A DNA stretch of 64,000 nucleotides from Planctomycetota bacterium (GTDB lineage: Bacteria; Planctomycetota; Planctomycetia; Pirellulales; Lacipirellulaceae). The DNA lies in contig JAJRSE010000002.1 of assembly GCA_024278955.1 (NCBI GenBank), positions 229,237-293,236 on the forward strand, written 5' to 3'. This document shows, in pieces, positions 25,161 to 35,346 of the stretch. Position 1 is the stretch's first letter. Each line of letters opens with the position of its first letter. The position numbers and the translations under genes were made by a program. Under the pieces are notes generated by a model. That model saw only the letters and a program-made list of their open reading frames with translations. It was not told the DNA's origin and ran no database searches.

Positions 25161-25634
25161 AAACCACGGCGGAACAGCGAAACGGCGAGATAGAAAAACA
25201 GCGAAAGAACTAGAACTATCGGACCACTCTTTTGATGCCTTCTTTTAGTAGCGTTACGTTGAAGTTGATTAACAGTCCGAGACGATTTCCTGTTAATTTG
25301 AGGTAAGTAAACAATTGAGCTTCGTGGATAGGTAGTAATTTGTTGACTGCTTTAAGTTCGACAATTAGCGAGTTTTCTACAATCAGATCAAGGCGAAGCC
25401 CACCTTCGATTTCATTCCCGTCATAATGAATAGCTATCGAACGGCACCTGTATTTTGCGTAATTCATAGCACAAACAGCGTTCATAAAACGATTCAAGCA
25501 GACCAGGACCAAGTTGTCGATGCACTTGAAAAGCCGCATCAAGAACCTTCGTCGCAAGCAAATTAGTTGACTTTGGAATAGGCTCGTGCACAAAAAAACT
25601 CTTTCGCTGTTCCGTAGTTCCGCCGTGGTTCAAA
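25161..25634. repeat. Inverted repeats bracketing the broken GxxExxY gene
   Basis: Left arm 25161-25210 and right arm about 25599-25634 are reverse complements in two blocks: AACCACGGCGGAAC and AACAGCGAAAGA. The left arm carries an extra segment between the blocks. The same phrase appears near 14428-14456 without a gene. Confidence 0.65.
25216..25591 (-). pseudogene. GxxExxY protein, frameshifted
   Basis: The N-terminal half (HEPIPKS..., with GLLESFY) reads in one frame from a GTG at 25591. It runs out near 25430 at KIQVPF, where a stop soon follows. The C-terminal half (IHYDGNEIEGGLRLDLIVEN and the ELKAVNKLLPIHEAQ segment) continues in another frame to 25216. Compared with the intact copy at 22660-23049, a few residues around the junction are also missing, so a small deletion with frameshift is likely. 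A sequencing error is possible but does not explain the missing residues. Confidence 0.8.
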
Positions 25635-25651
25635 CCTTTTTTGAAATCCAA

Positions 25652-26962
25652 TCAATCCCGAACCCACATTCGCACGGGTTCCGTCTTCACACAGGAAAGT
25701 TTTGACATCTTATCACAAGCCGTACTCATCGCACCGGCGGTCGTTTCGTGAGTCATGATCACAAGCTGAATCGGCTGGCCGTCGTTGTCCGGTTCGTGCT
25801 GTAAAACCGAGGCGATCGATATTTCCTGTTCGCCGAGTGCCTTGGTTATCTGCGCGAGTACGCCAGGGTGGTCGTCCACCGTCACACGCAAGTAAAACCG
25901 GCCTCGGGCGCTCGCGTAGTCAGACGCCCCCACGCGTGCTTGGCGGTTCGACCACAACTCTAAAGTCTGGAAAGTAATGGCCGTGCGGCCCACCGCCGTG
26001 TCGATCATGTCGGCGACCACTGCCGAAGCGGTCGGCATCTGCCCCGCTCCTGGCCCGTAAAAAAGCAACTGACCGACGGCATCGGCTTCGACTCGAATCG
26101 CGTTGTAAGGACCGCTTACCTCGGCCAACGGTCGACCTGCTTTCACCAAGGTGGGCGAAACATGCAATTCCAAGCCTCCATTTCCCGCGGGATCGTCCAC
26201 AAGTTGAGCCACGGCAAGCAGCTTGATTTTGTAGCCCATCTTTTCGGCATAACGAACATCGGCAAGGTCGAGCGTATCGATGCCAGTGCGCGGAATGTCG
26301 TCCCAATCGACCCGAGCACCAAAACCGAGGTGCGCTAGAATTGCCAATTTTTGAGCCGCATCGGTCCCGTCGACGTCCATCGCCGGGTCGGCTTCGGCAT
26401 AACCAAGACGCTGAGCTTCGGCCACCACTTCTTCGTAGGCCGCGCCATCTTCGTGCATCTTGCTGAGGATGAAATTACTCGTCCCGTTGAGGATGCCGTG
26501 TAAAGTCTGAATCTGATTGGCCGAAAGGCACTGACCAATATTCGCAATAATCGGAATACCACCCGCAACCGAAGCCTCGAACGCAACGCTCCGTCCCAGC
26601 TCGCGAGCACGGTCGAAAATCTCTGGCCCGTGAACTGCCACAAGCGCCTTGTTGGCCGTGACAACGTCTTTGCCGCTCTCAAGTAGCTGCAACATGATGG
26701 TACGCGCCGGCTCGAGTCCGCCGATCAACTGGGCGACGACCTTGATCTCGGGGTCGTCAATCACGTCAGACAACTGGTCGGTGAGCACGCCCTGGGGCAA
26801 ATCGCAGTCGCGAGCACGCTGTAAATCGCGAACCACCACCTTTTCGAGCCACAACGTACGGCCAGCATGGCGAGCCGTGCGGTCGCCGAAGTCGAGCAGC
26901 AATCGAGCCACGCCCGATCCAACGGTTCCCAACCCGATAATGGCAACTTTGGTCTTTTCCAT
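25652..26962 (-). CDS. hom: Homoserine dehydrogenase
   Basis: A 436-residue enzyme that reduces aspartate semialdehyde to homoserine. The Rossmann motif [15 protein letters not shown] is at residues 8-22, [11 protein letters not shown] lies near 100, and the catalytic domain includes [12 protein letters not shown] and [22 protein letters not shown]-terminal ACT domain starts near [18 protein letters not shown] 26962 ([11 protein letters not shown]) is chosen; upstream residues are not conserved-looking. It is separated from the apgM-type gene by two inserted-looking genes. Confidence 0.95.
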   Translation of the reverse strand: MEKTKVAIIGLGTVGSGVARLLLDFGDRTARHAGRTLWLEKVVVRDLQRARDCDLPQGVLTDQLSDVIDDPEIKVVAQLIGGLEPARTIMLQLLESGKDVVTANKALVAVHGPEIFDRARELGRSVAFEASVAGGIPIIANIGQCLSANQIQTLHGILNGTSNFILSKMHEDGAAYEEVVAEAQRLGYAEADPAMDVDGTDAAQKLAILAHLGFGARVDWDDIPRTGIDTLDLADVRYAEKMGYKIKLLAVAQLVDDPAGNGGLELHVSPTLVKAGRPLAEVSGPYNAIRVEADAVGQLLFYGPGAGQMPTASAVVADMIDTAVGRTAITFQTLELWSNRQARVGASDYASARGRFYLRVTVDDHPGVLAQITKALGEQEISIASVLQHEPDNDGQPIQLVIMTHETTAGAMSTACDKMSKLSCVKTEPVRMWVRD

Positions 26963-27164
26963 GATGTTCAGCCCGAATACCGCAACCATTGACAAACGGC
27001 CCATCGTAATTGGCGATAGGCGGCAAAGTCAACGGGCAACGAGGTTTGCGCCGGTTGGCAGGGGCGTTAGAATCGACGGGCCGCGAAACCCCAAGCGATG
27101 GCGCCGACGCATTACAATCACAAATACATCTTCAATCAAACATCCTAAATCTAACATCCCCCCT

Positions 27165-29816
27165 ATGCCTCGCTACAACCCTGCAACGATTGAACCTAAA
27201 TGGCAAGCCTTTTGGGACGAACACCAAACTTTCGCCTCGCCTAGGCTTCCCGAGGGCGAGAAAATGTACGTCCTCGACATGTTTCCCTACCCTAGCGGCG
27301 ACGGGCTCCATGTGGGTCATCCCGAGGGGTACACCGCAACCGATATCGTCTGCCGGGCTGCTCGGATGCAGGGCAAGTCGGTCGTCCACCCCATGGGTTT
27401 TGATGCCTTCGGGCTGCCCGCCGAAGAGCACGCAATCAAAACGGGCGAGCACCCACGGGTACAAACCGAGCAGAATATCGCAACCTTCCGCCGCCAGCTC
27501 AAGATGCTCGGCTTCAGCTTCGACTGGTCGCGAGAATTGGCCACCACCGACGTCGAGTATTTTCATTGGACGCAGTGGATTTTTCTGAAGCTCTACGACA
27601 CCTGGTTCGACGACGACCAGCAAAAGGGCCGGCCGATCAACGAGCTGCCAATCCCCAAAGAAGTGAGCGCCGACGGCAAAGACGCAATCCGCGAATACCA
27701 AGACGACCACCGCCTCGCCTATCAAAGCGAAGCCCCAGTCAACTGGTGCCCTGCCCTCGGCACCGTGCTAGCCAACGAAGAAGTTATCCATGGCAAAAGC
27801 GAGCGGGGCAATCATCCCGTCGAACGCCGCGCCCTGCGGCAATGGATGTTGCGGATCACCGCCTATGCCAGCCGCCTCGAAGATGACCTCGAGTCGCTCG
27901 ACTGGCCCGAAGGCGTCAAAGCTCTCCAGCGTAATTGGATCGGCCGAAGCACCGGAGCCGAAGTCGACTTTTTCTTAGCCACGGATGACACTTCCAATGA
28001 CAACTGGCGCGACTCGCGTGCAAAAATCGGTTTCCCCCGCAAACCGGGCGACCAGGTGCTGCGCGTCTACACCACGCGCCCCGACACGCTCTTCGGCGCA
28101 ACCTACATGGTCATCGCCCCCGAGCATCCGTTGGTCGAACAGTTAACCACTTCTGAAAACGCCGAGGCTGTAAAAACTTACTGCGACTTGGCCGCCGCCA
28201 AAAGTGACCTCGACCGGACCGAGCTGGCCAAAGAAAAAACCGGCGTCTTTACCGGAAGCTTCGCTACAAACCCGGTCAATGGCGAACGAATCCCGATTTG
28301 GATCGCCGATTACGTCCTCGTCAGCTACGGCACTGGCGCCATCATGGCCGTCCCCGCCCATGACGAACGCGATTTCGAGTTCGCCAAACAGTTTAATATC
28401 CCCATCCAACCTGTCGTCGCCCCTGGCGATTCGACTTCAGAGGAAGAGCGATCAGCAATCCTCGCCGGCGAACAAGTCTTCGCCGGGCACGGCACCGCCA
28501 TCAACTCCGGCGACTTTAACGGCCTCGCAACCGCCGACTTCAAAGAAAAAATCACCGCTTGGCTTACCGATCAAGGCCTCGGTCGTCAGGCGATCAACTA
28601 CAAGCTTCGCGATTGGCTCTTCAGCCGGCAGCGATTCTGGGGCGAGCCTTTCCCCATTTTGCACGAACTGGACGACGCCGGAGAAAAAACGGGCCGCGTC
28701 CAGGCGGTCGACATCGCCGACTTGCCAGTCGACTTACCCCATCTCGACGACTTCAAACCCCACGGTCGCCCCGAGCCACCACTCGACAAAGCGCCCGACG
28801 AATGGCTTTACCCCGTCATCGACGGCGTGCGCTACAAACGCGAAACCAATACCATGCCCCAATGGGCCGGCTCCTGCTGGTATTACTTGCGATTTCTCGA
28901 TCCCACCAATACCGAAGCCCTGGTCGACCCCGAGATTGAAAAAGCCTGGATGCCGATCGATCTCTACGTCGGCGGCGCCGAACATGCCGTCCTGCATTTG
29001 CTCTACGCACGCTTCTGGCACAAAGTGCTCTTCGACCGCGGAGTGATCAGCACCCCCGAACCATTCCAGAAACTTGTCAACCAAGGAATGATTCTCGGCA
29101 GTAACAACGAAAAAATGTCGAAAAGCCGCGGCAACGTCGTCAACCCCGACGAAGTAGTGAAAGAATACGGAGCCGACTCGCTGCGGCTGTACGAGATGTT
29201 CATGGGCCCGCTCGAACAGACCAAGCCCTGGAACATGGAAGGCGTCAACGGCGTTTATGGCTTTTTGAATCGCGTGTGGCGCATGATTCTCGACGAGAAT
29301 TCCGAGCCAATCGCCCTCAATCCCACGATCTCCGACGCCCTGCCGACCGAAGAACAAAACCGAATTCTTCACAAAACCATCAAAGCCGTCACCGGCGATA
29401 TCGCCAAGCTCTCGTTCAACACGGCCATCGCCCGGATGATGGAATTTACGAACTTCTACACCAAGCAAGAAAGCCGACCTCGCGACGCAATGCAGCAATT
29501 CGTCCTGCTCCTCTCGCCCTTTGCCCCCCATATGGCCGAAGAGCTGTGGCAGGCCATGGGATACGAAAAATCCTTGGCAAAAGAAGCCTGGCCAGCCTAT
29601 GATGAGGCAATGCTCGTTGAATCGGAAATCGAAATCCCCGTGCAATTCAAAGGCAAGGTGCGCACTAAAATCAAAATCCCCGCCGAAGCAAACAAAAATC
29701 AGATCGAAGCATTGGCCTTGGCCGATGCACGAGTCAAAGAGCTACTCGCAGGAAAAGAAATTTTGAAGACAATCGTCGTCCCAGGGCGTTTAGTGAATTT
29801 TGTGGTCAAAGGTTAA
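27165..29816 (+). CDS. leuS: Leucyl-tRNA synthetase
   Basis: An 883-residue class I synthetase that charges tRNA-Leu. The HIGH motif is HVGH at residues 49-52 in [17 protein letters not shown] is at 650-654. The CP1 editing domain with [13 protein letters not shown] and AHDERD is present. The C-terminal [14 protein letters not shown] and final [12 protein letters not shown] match bacterial LeuRS. ATG 27165 is the natural start. The leader just upstream contains the dispersed phrase TCAATCAAACATCC. Confidence 0.97.
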   Translation: MPRYNPATIEPKWQAFWDEHQTFASPRLPEGEKMYVLDMFPYPSGDGLHVGHPEGYTATDIVCRAARMQGKSVVHPMGFDAFGLPAEEHAIKTGEHPRVQTEQNIATFRRQLKMLGFSFDWSRELATTDVEYFHWTQWIFLKLYDTWFDDDQQKGRPINELPIPKEVSADGKDAIREYQDDHRLAYQSEAPVNWCPALGTVLANEEVIHGKSERGNHPVERRALRQWMLRITAYASRLEDDLESLDWPEGVKALQRNWIGRSTGAEVDFFLATDDTSNDNWRDSRAKIGFPRKPGDQVLRVYTTRPDTLFGATYMVIAPEHPLVEQLTTSENAEAVKTYCDLAAAKSDLDRTELAKEKTGVFTGSFATNPVNGERIPIWIADYVLVSYGTGAIMAVPAHDERDFEFAKQFNIPIQPVVAPGDSTSEEERSAILAGEQVFAGHGTAINSGDFNGLATADFKEKITAWLTDQGLGRQAINYKLRDWLFSRQRFWGEPFPILHELDDAGEKTGRVQAVDIADLPVDLPHLDDFKPHGRPEPPLDKAPDEWLYPVIDGVRYKRETNTMPQWAGSCWYYLRFLDPTNTEALVDPEIEKAWMPIDLYVGGAEHAVLHLLYARFWHKVLFDRGVISTPEPFQKLVNQGMILGSNNEKMSKSRGNVVNPDEVVKEYGADSLRLYEMFMGPLEQTKPWNMEGVNGVYGFLNRVWRMILDENSEPIALNPTISDALPTEEQNRILHKTIKAVTGDIAKLSFNTAIARMMEFTNFYTKQESRPRDAMQQFVLLLSPFAPHMAEELWQAMGYEKSLAKEAWPAYDEAMLVESEIEIPVQFKGKVRTKIKIPAEANKNQIEALALADARVKELLAGKEILKTIVVPGRLVNFVVKG

Positions 29817-29834
29817 TACCATAGGTACATATCC

Positions 29835-31121
29835 ATGAGAAATGTTGTTGCAGTCGTTTTAGGCGGCGGGCAAGGTTCACGCCTTATGCCGCTAACCAAG
29901 TACCGCTCGAAACCCGCGGTCCCTCTAGCCGGCAAATACCGCCTTATCGATATCCCACTCTCCAATTGCATCAACAGCGGGATCAAGCGGATCTATGTCT
30001 TGACCCAATTTCTTTCGGTCAGCCTCCACCGTCATATCCGGGGCACCTATCGATTTGATAACTTCAGCGGAGGATTCGTCGAAATCCTCGCTGCCCAGCA
30101 AACCATGGCCGGCGGCACCGATTGGTACCAAGGCACCGCCGATGCCGTACGCAAAAACCTACGCTACCTCACACAAACCGATGTCGAACATATCGTGATC
30201 CTTTCCGGAGATCAGTTGTACCGGATGGACTTCGCCAAAATGCTACAGACGCACACCGATTCAAAAGCCGACATCACGATCGCTGCCAAGCCCGTCCACG
30301 GTCACGAAGCCCATGCTCTCGGCATCATGAACGTCAACGACTCCGGCCAAGTCACCGGCTTCGTCGAAAAACCTCAAACCGAGTCACACCTCAACTCAGT
30401 ACGAATGGATCCCAACTGGATCGACGCACGTGGCATCGTCAGCGAAGGACGCGACTGCCTAGCCAGCATGGGCATCTACATTTTCAACCGCAAGGTCCTT
30501 GCCGAGGCGCTAGAAGCAACCAACCACCAAGATTTTGGCAAAGAAGTTTTTCCCACCTCAATCGAAAAACGCCACGTGCAGGTCCATCTGTTCGATGGCT
30601 ACTGGGAAGACATTGGTACGATTGCTTCTTTTTTTGAGGCCAACCTGCAACTGGCCACGCCAGAGTCCCCCTTCCAACTGACGACCGCAAACGCACCTAT
30701 TTACTCCCGTCCACGCTTCTTGCCCCCAACACGAATGGACGACGCAACCATCAAGAGCAGTTACGTAGCTGATGGCTGTATTATCGAGCCTGGGGCTAAA
30801 ATTGAGAATAGCGTCATCGGCCTACGCTGCAAAATTGGTCGCGACGTAACCATCCGAAATTCCGTCATCATGGGGGCCGATTATTACGAATCGCCCGGTA
30901 AGGAGAATCATTCGGCTTGCGATACCCTCCCGCTTGGCATCGGCGAAGGGGTCACAATCGACCGTGCCATCGTCGACAAAAACTGCCGAATCGGGGCAGG
31001 AGCCCAAATCGTCAACAGCAACCAGGTCGAAAACGCAAGTGTTGGCAGCTTTTGTACAATCCGCGATGGCATCCTTGTCGTAGAAAAAGACGCCCTCCTG
31101 CCTCCCGGCTGGCATCCGTAA
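29835..31121 (+). CDS. glgC: Glucose-1-phosphate adenylyltransferase
   Basis: A 428-residue ADP-glucose pyrophosphorylase, the committed step of bacterial glycogen synthesis. The N terminus has VVLGGGQGSRLMPLTKYRSK with the nucleotide-binding loop and PAVPLAGKYRLIDIPLSN. YQGTADAVRKN, LSGDQLYRMD and SMGIYIFN follow, then a left-handed beta-helix C-terminal half. Its length and Lys/Arg allosteric positions resemble cyanobacterial and plant forms. Only 18 bp after leuS, so cotranscription is possible. Confidence 0.95.
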   Translation: MRNVVAVVLGGGQGSRLMPLTKYRSKPAVPLAGKYRLIDIPLSNCINSGIKRIYVLTQFLSVSLHRHIRGTYRFDNFSGGFVEILAAQQTMAGGTDWYQGTADAVRKNLRYLTQTDVEHIVILSGDQLYRMDFAKMLQTHTDSKADITIAAKPVHGHEAHALGIMNVNDSGQVTGFVEKPQTESHLNSVRMDPNWIDARGIVSEGRDCLASMGIYIFNRKVLAEALEATNHQDFGKEVFPTSIEKRHVQVHLFDGYWEDIGTIASFFEANLQLATPESPFQLTTANAPIYSRPRFLPPTRMDDATIKSSYVADGCIIEPGAKIENSVIGLRCKIGRDVTIRNSVIMGADYYESPGKENHSACDTLPLGIGEGVTIDRAIVDKNCRIGAGAQIVNSNQVENASVGSFCTIRDGILVVEKDALLPPGWHP

Positions 31122-31304
31122 GTTTCGATAGCATCCTCCCAGGGGTTACCCGGTAAGCCAGGCAATCGATTTGGCCAAGCAAAAATGGGCGGTTGGTGTC
31201 TTGGCCAGCCTATGGCATACTGGAGGAGGCGGTTTTTACAATCATTACGCCTGACGATCGCCCCCCCTCAACCAACTCAATATCCCTTAGAAAAGATTCC
31301 AATT

Positions 31305-31994
31305 ATGGGTCCAAGCAAGCTCCTGGCGACTTTGTTACTCGCCCTTTACGCCGCCGGATTTAGCACTGGTGCCCTGGCGCAAGAATCGAACGTCGAGCAA
31401 ATCTTTCTCGACGAACCAGACCAAGAGCCGCCTGCAAACATCGTCAAGAAAGACACGCACGAAGAAAAATACGACGACAAAACCACGCGAGTCATTCGCG
31501 GCCTCGCTTACCTCTCCGACGATCAAATAGTCAACCATGGCAAGTACGTCGAATTCTACCCCGATGGACAGAAATTTTCCGAAGGCACATACCAACTCGG
31601 TTTGTATTCAGGAGATTGGCAGTTTTGGCATCCTAACGGCCAGCTCTGCAAAACCGTAACTTTCGACACCGGAAAACCTAACGGAAGCTGGGATATCCTG
31701 CGCCCCGAGGGAACTCGAAGAGCCACAAAAGGCTACCAAAATGGCTTACGCCATGGTTCGTGGGTTATCTATTTCAAGGATGGCGAAAGTCACCAAATCG
31801 AGTTGACCTACGAGAAAGGGAAACTCGTTGGCGAGCGGCTTACCTACTATCAAAACGGCCAACTCCGGCAGAAGCTTCCCTTCGAGAACGGCGTCGTCCA
31901 CGGCACGGTCGTCAACTGGGATGAAGACGGCAACAAGTCTTCTGAAATTGAATTCAAACAAGGGAAACCTTCGGGCAAAAGCAAGCGTTTTTAA
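31305..31994 (+). CDS. Secreted MORN-like repeat protein (YwqK-type)
   Basis: A 229-residue protein with a clear signal peptide (KLLATLLLALYAAGF..., cleavage likely after ALA, about residue 25). The mature part has repeated YxxGxxxxxxxYxxGxxxGxWxxW units, for example EFYPDGQKFSEGTYQLGLY and FWHPNGQLCKTVTFDTGKPN. These match the MORN_2 repeats of YwqK-like proteins. Four to five repeats are visible. The ATG at 31305 starts the signal peptide. Role unknown, probably periplasmic or surface. Confidence 0.82.
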   Translation: MGPSKLLATLLLALYAAGFSTGALAQESNVEQIFLDEPDQEPPANIVKKDTHEEKYDDKTTRVIRGLAYLSDDQIVNHGKYVEFYPDGQKFSEGTYQLGLYSGDWQFWHPNGQLCKTVTFDTGKPNGSWDILRPEGTRRATKGYQNGLRHGSWVIYFKDGESHQIELTYEKGKLVGERLTYYQNGQLRQKLPFENGVVHGTVVNWDEDGNKSSEIEFKQGKPSGKSKRF

Positions 31995-32240
31995 TCAAAT
32001 CAGAAAAACATCTCCGTTAGAACAGGTGCGATTACCCCTGACGACAAGTTGCTCGACCCCATACCGCACGACCTTTTTCGCCGTTACGCTGCCAGCAAAA
32101 AACCGCCCTGCGTCTCACCTGTTATTCCTCAACCCGAAAACTCATTCGGAAGAGAACCACGAAAGAAATAAAACAACCAGCGCAGCCGCAAGACCGCTGG
32201 GTATTTCTTGATTCCCTTCTTCTCACTCTGACCTAGTGCT

Positions 32241-34211
32241 ATGTCCGATCAGAAAAAAAAGACCGACTCCGAATCTCCCCAAACTCCTCCGCGCCGGAGT
32301 CCAATCCATTGGCTCGTTCTCCTAACGCTGGGGTTCATCACGGTTTCCTTCCTCATGTCCGCCTGGTCGACGGACACCACCATCCACTACAGCCAGTTGC
32401 TAGAGCAACTCGAAAAAGAGAATGTTGCAAAAATCACCCTCCGCGGCTTACAAGTCGACGGCGAGCTGCGCACCCCAATCACAATCGAGCCCAAAGACAA
32501 GTCAAAAAGCAAAAAGCCCAAGCCCATCAGCCGATTTTCTACAATCCTTCCCCATCAAGTCGGCGAAGATTGGCTGAAGCTCCTGAATGAAAAAAATGTC
32601 GACATCCGAGCGGAATCGCCCACCTCGTACGACGATCTCTTCATGATGCTCTCGCTCGCCGGTTTGGTCCTCCTGTTTTTCTTTGCCTGGACCATGTTCC
32701 GCCGCTCGCGAGAACAAATGATGGGCGGCGGAATGTTCGGCGGAGTAACCAAAAGCCCTGCTCGTCGCTACGATGCCGACGACAAACAAATTCTCTTCGA
32801 CGACATCGCCGGTCTCGGGGGCGTCAAAAAAGACTTGCTAGAAATCGTCCAGTTCCTCAAAGACGCCGAAAAATTCCACCGCCTCGGTGCCCAAGTACCC
32901 AAAGGCGTCCTCCTCATGGGCCCGCCAGGTACCGGGAAAACTTTGCTCGCCCGTGCGATTGCCGGCGAAGCCGACGTCCCCTTTTTCTCGATCAATGGTT
33001 CAGAATTCATCCAGCTTTTCGTCGGCGTTGGTGCCGGACGTGTTCGCGACATGTTCAAGACCGCCCAAGACAATGCGCCTTCGATCCTCTTTATCGACGA
33101 AATCGACGCTGTCGGCCGGCAGCGCGGCGCTGGCATGGGCGGCGGCCACGACGAACGCGAACAGACGCTCAATCAAATCTTGAGCGAAATGGATGGCTTC
33201 AGCCCCACTTCAACCGTCATCGTACTTGCTGCAACCAATCGGCCCGACGTCCTCGACCCGGCCCTCTTACGTCCCGGGCGTTTCGATCGCCACATCACAG
33301 TCGATCGTCCTACGCTCGAAGCTCGGCAAGAGCTTTTTGAATTGCACAGCAAAAAAGTTCCCCTCACCGAAACCGTCGACTTTACAAGGCTCGCACGAGC
33401 AACCGTTGGACTCACAGGCGCAGACATTCGCAACCTCGTCAACGAGGCCGCCCTTTGGGCAACTCGCATGGAAAAAGATAAAGTCGATATGGACGATTTC
33501 GAGTATGCACGCGACAAAGTGCTCATGGGCGCCAAACGCGATGACGTACTCTCAGAACAAGAACGAGAAGTCACGGCCATCCACGAGGCGGGCCATGCGC
33601 TCCTCGCTTGGCTCGTCCCCGGCAGCGACCCCGTCCATAAGGTTACCATTATCCCGCGCGGCCGATCACTGGGAGTTACCCAGCTGGTCCCCGAAGAAGA
33701 CCGACACAACATGGGCCAAGGCGACATGCAAGCTCGCCTAATCATGTTGCTAGGAGGCCGAACCGCTGAAAAAATTGAATTCGACGAGTACAGCGCCGGG
33801 GCGGAAAACGATTTGCAACAAGCAACCCAATTGGCTCGGCGGATGGTTACTCAATGGGGAATGAGCGAACGCCTAGGCCCCGTCGCCTACAGCCACGCCG
33901 ACGAACAACCGTTTCTTGGCCGCGAGATGGCGCACGAGCATCGCGTGTTCAGCGATCATACGGCGAAGATCATCGACGAAGAAATCGCAAAAATCCTCCA
34001 TTCGGCCGCCGAACGAGCCGAACAGCTTATCGCAAAAAACCGCGACAAACTTATGTCTCTCTCTGCAGCTCTCTTAGAACACGAGATGATCGACACGGCC
34101 GATATCGAGCAACTCATCGGCCCGTCAGTCCATAAACTCAAAAAAGCGAACGCCGGCTCTGCCATCGACGCCGCCACAACCCGCGCCAACCGAAACCAGC
34201 AACCCGAGTAA
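32241..34211 (+). CDS. ftsH: ATP-dependent zinc metalloprotease FtsH
   Basis: A 656-residue membrane AAA protease that degrades short-lived and misfolded membrane proteins. Membrane segments are at about residues 23-42 and 133-153. Walker A GPPGTGKT is at 227-234, Walker B is ILFIDEIDA, and the SRH region GRFDRHI follows. The zinc site is H448-E449-A-G-H452, with the distal Asp in the ENDLQQATQ segment. Length and order are standard. No linked tilS or hpt. Confidence 0.96.
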   Translation: MSDQKKKTDSESPQTPPRRSPIHWLVLLTLGFITVSFLMSAWSTDTTIHYSQLLEQLEKENVAKITLRGLQVDGELRTPITIEPKDKSKSKKPKPISRFSTILPHQVGEDWLKLLNEKNVDIRAESPTSYDDLFMMLSLAGLVLLFFFAWTMFRRSREQMMGGGMFGGVTKSPARRYDADDKQILFDDIAGLGGVKKDLLEIVQFLKDAEKFHRLGAQVPKGVLLMGPPGTGKTLLARAIAGEADVPFFSINGSEFIQLFVGVGAGRVRDMFKTAQDNAPSILFIDEIDAVGRQRGAGMGGGHDEREQTLNQILSEMDGFSPTSTVIVLAATNRPDVLDPALLRPGRFDRHITVDRPTLEARQELFELHSKKVPLTETVDFTRLARATVGLTGADIRNLVNEAALWATRMEKDKVDMDDFEYARDKVLMGAKRDDVLSEQEREVTAIHEAGHALLAWLVPGSDPVHKVTIIPRGRSLGVTQLVPEEDRHNMGQGDMQARLIMLLGGRTAEKIEFDEYSAGAENDLQQATQLARRMVTQWGMSERLGPVAYSHADEQPFLGREMAHEHRVFSDHTAKIIDEEIAKILHSAAERAEQLIAKNRDKLMSLSAALLEHEMIDTADIEQLIGPSVHKLKKANAGSAIDAATTRANRNQQPE

Positions 34212-34228
34212 GAACAGAAAGAAAACAC

Positions 34229-34552
34229 ATGACATCCGGCAGCCAAAAACCTTTTGCTCACATGGTTTACTTCACGCTAAAAGATAGTTCCCCAGCAGCC
34301 CAGGCCGCGACAATCGAGTCTTGCAAGAAGTACCTGAACGACCACGAGGGGCTACAGTACTTTAGCGTCGGCGCCCGCGCCGAAGACTACCAACGCTCTG
34401 TCAACAATACCGATTTCCACGTCGCCCTCCATCTCGTTTTCGCCAGCGAAGAGGCCCACGATCGCTACCAAACCTCGCCCCGCCACCAAGTGTTCATCGA
34501 CGAAAACGAAAAAACCTGGGCGCAAGTACAAGTCTTTGATGCTTTGATCTAG
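34229..34552 (+). CDS. Dabb family protein (stress-responsive A/B barrel)
   Basis: A 107-residue ferredoxin-like dimeric barrel protein: AHMVYFTLKD at the N terminus, then GLQYFSVGARAED and TDFHVALHLVFASEEAHDRY. The gene follows ftsH by 17 bp and may be cotranscribed. A small hairpin (34576-34594) lies 23 bp downstream. Substrate unknown; Dabb proteins include plant stress proteins and small-molecule binding barrels. Confidence 0.87.
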   Translation: MTSGSQKPFAHMVYFTLKDSSPAAQAATIESCKKYLNDHEGLQYFSVGARAEDYQRSVNNTDFHVALHLVFASEEAHDRYQTSPRHQVFIDENEKTWAQVQVFDALI

Positions 34553-34686
34553 AGCAGACAGCATTCTACTTTCTCCGAGGGGGCAAACCCCTCGCGAGGA
34601 CAACAAGGACACCATCGACGGCAGGCGACTTTCTGTTTCAAGCTTGCCACGGGTACTCCCCGTAGCTCGAAGCAAAACAGATGGAT

Positions 34687-34833
34687 TTCCGTTTAACTCG
34701 AGTCGCAAAAAGCAAAACTGTTTGAAGAGTGACCAGATTTCCAACCGACGAACAGGATTCGACCGAATGATCCCGTCCATCCTGTTTTATCCTGTCAAAA
34801 CAAACCCGTTTTAGGCAGTTGTTCGACAAGGCC
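34687..34833 (+). repeat. Dispersed 147-bp repeat, copy A
   Basis: Nearly identical, in reverse orientation, to 58741-58888. Shared landmarks are TTCCGTTTAA at one end, GAAGAGTGACCAG, CCGACGAACAGGATTCGACC, TTTTATCCTGTCAAAACAAA, and GTTCGACAAGGCC at the other end. No coding potential. Confidence 0.85.
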
Positions 34834-35073
34834 CCGTTACTAACACAAACTCTAGTCTTTGTGTCCTTCGTTCTCTTCGTGGTTGAAAATCCCAGAATGT
34901 TCTCATGAACGGTTACGCCTCTTCTACATACATCACCCGCAAACTGGCCAAAAACAACCTTCGCATCTCATACCAAAAAATGCGACAATCATCACCGCAG
35001 AAAAACTTACCAACACCTCCTCTGCACACTCAGCGATCTCCGCGGTAAATCTCCCCCCGAACACCCAAATAAT

Positions 35074-35231
35074 ATTGTCCCTATCAGAGACGCCAAAAGT
35101 CCTAAACCCAAGCTATTTTGTCCCAGCCATGATGCAGCAAACTCTACGATTCTCGGCCCAATTGCATATCCCAAGGGACAAAACCACCGAATTTTGTCCC
35201 AAAACATGGGACCCCTACAAATGGGACAAAA
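35074..35231. promoter_or_regulatory. Cluster of GGGACAAAA/TTTTGTCCC motifs upstream of ppk1
   Basis: Five copies in both orientations: ATTGTCCC at 35074-35081, TTTTGTCCC at 35116-35124, GGGACAAAA at 35174-35183, TTTTGTCCC at 35192-35200 and GGGACAAAA at 35223-35231. The last pair frames AACATGGGACCCC. They end 115 bp before the ppk1 start. A regulator-binding array is possible; identity unknown. Confidence 0.4.
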
Positions 35232-35346
35232 ACCCAAAAGAGGGGGTCGAACACTTGTTCGCTCCAGGAGAATCGCCGCGTCTCCGACCCACAATAACCG
35301 GCCCTCCGGAAGAAGCTATAATTCAACAGAGGAGCCAAGTAACCCC

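Larger units (their letters stand above)
34553..35346. other. Non-coding region between Dabb and ppk1
   Basis: This 794-bp stretch has no convincing gene; its ORFs have unlikely composition. It contains a hairpin at 34576-34594, one copy of a dispersed 147-bp repeat (34687-34833) and a cluster of GGGACAAAA motifs (35074-35231). Confidence 0.65.
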
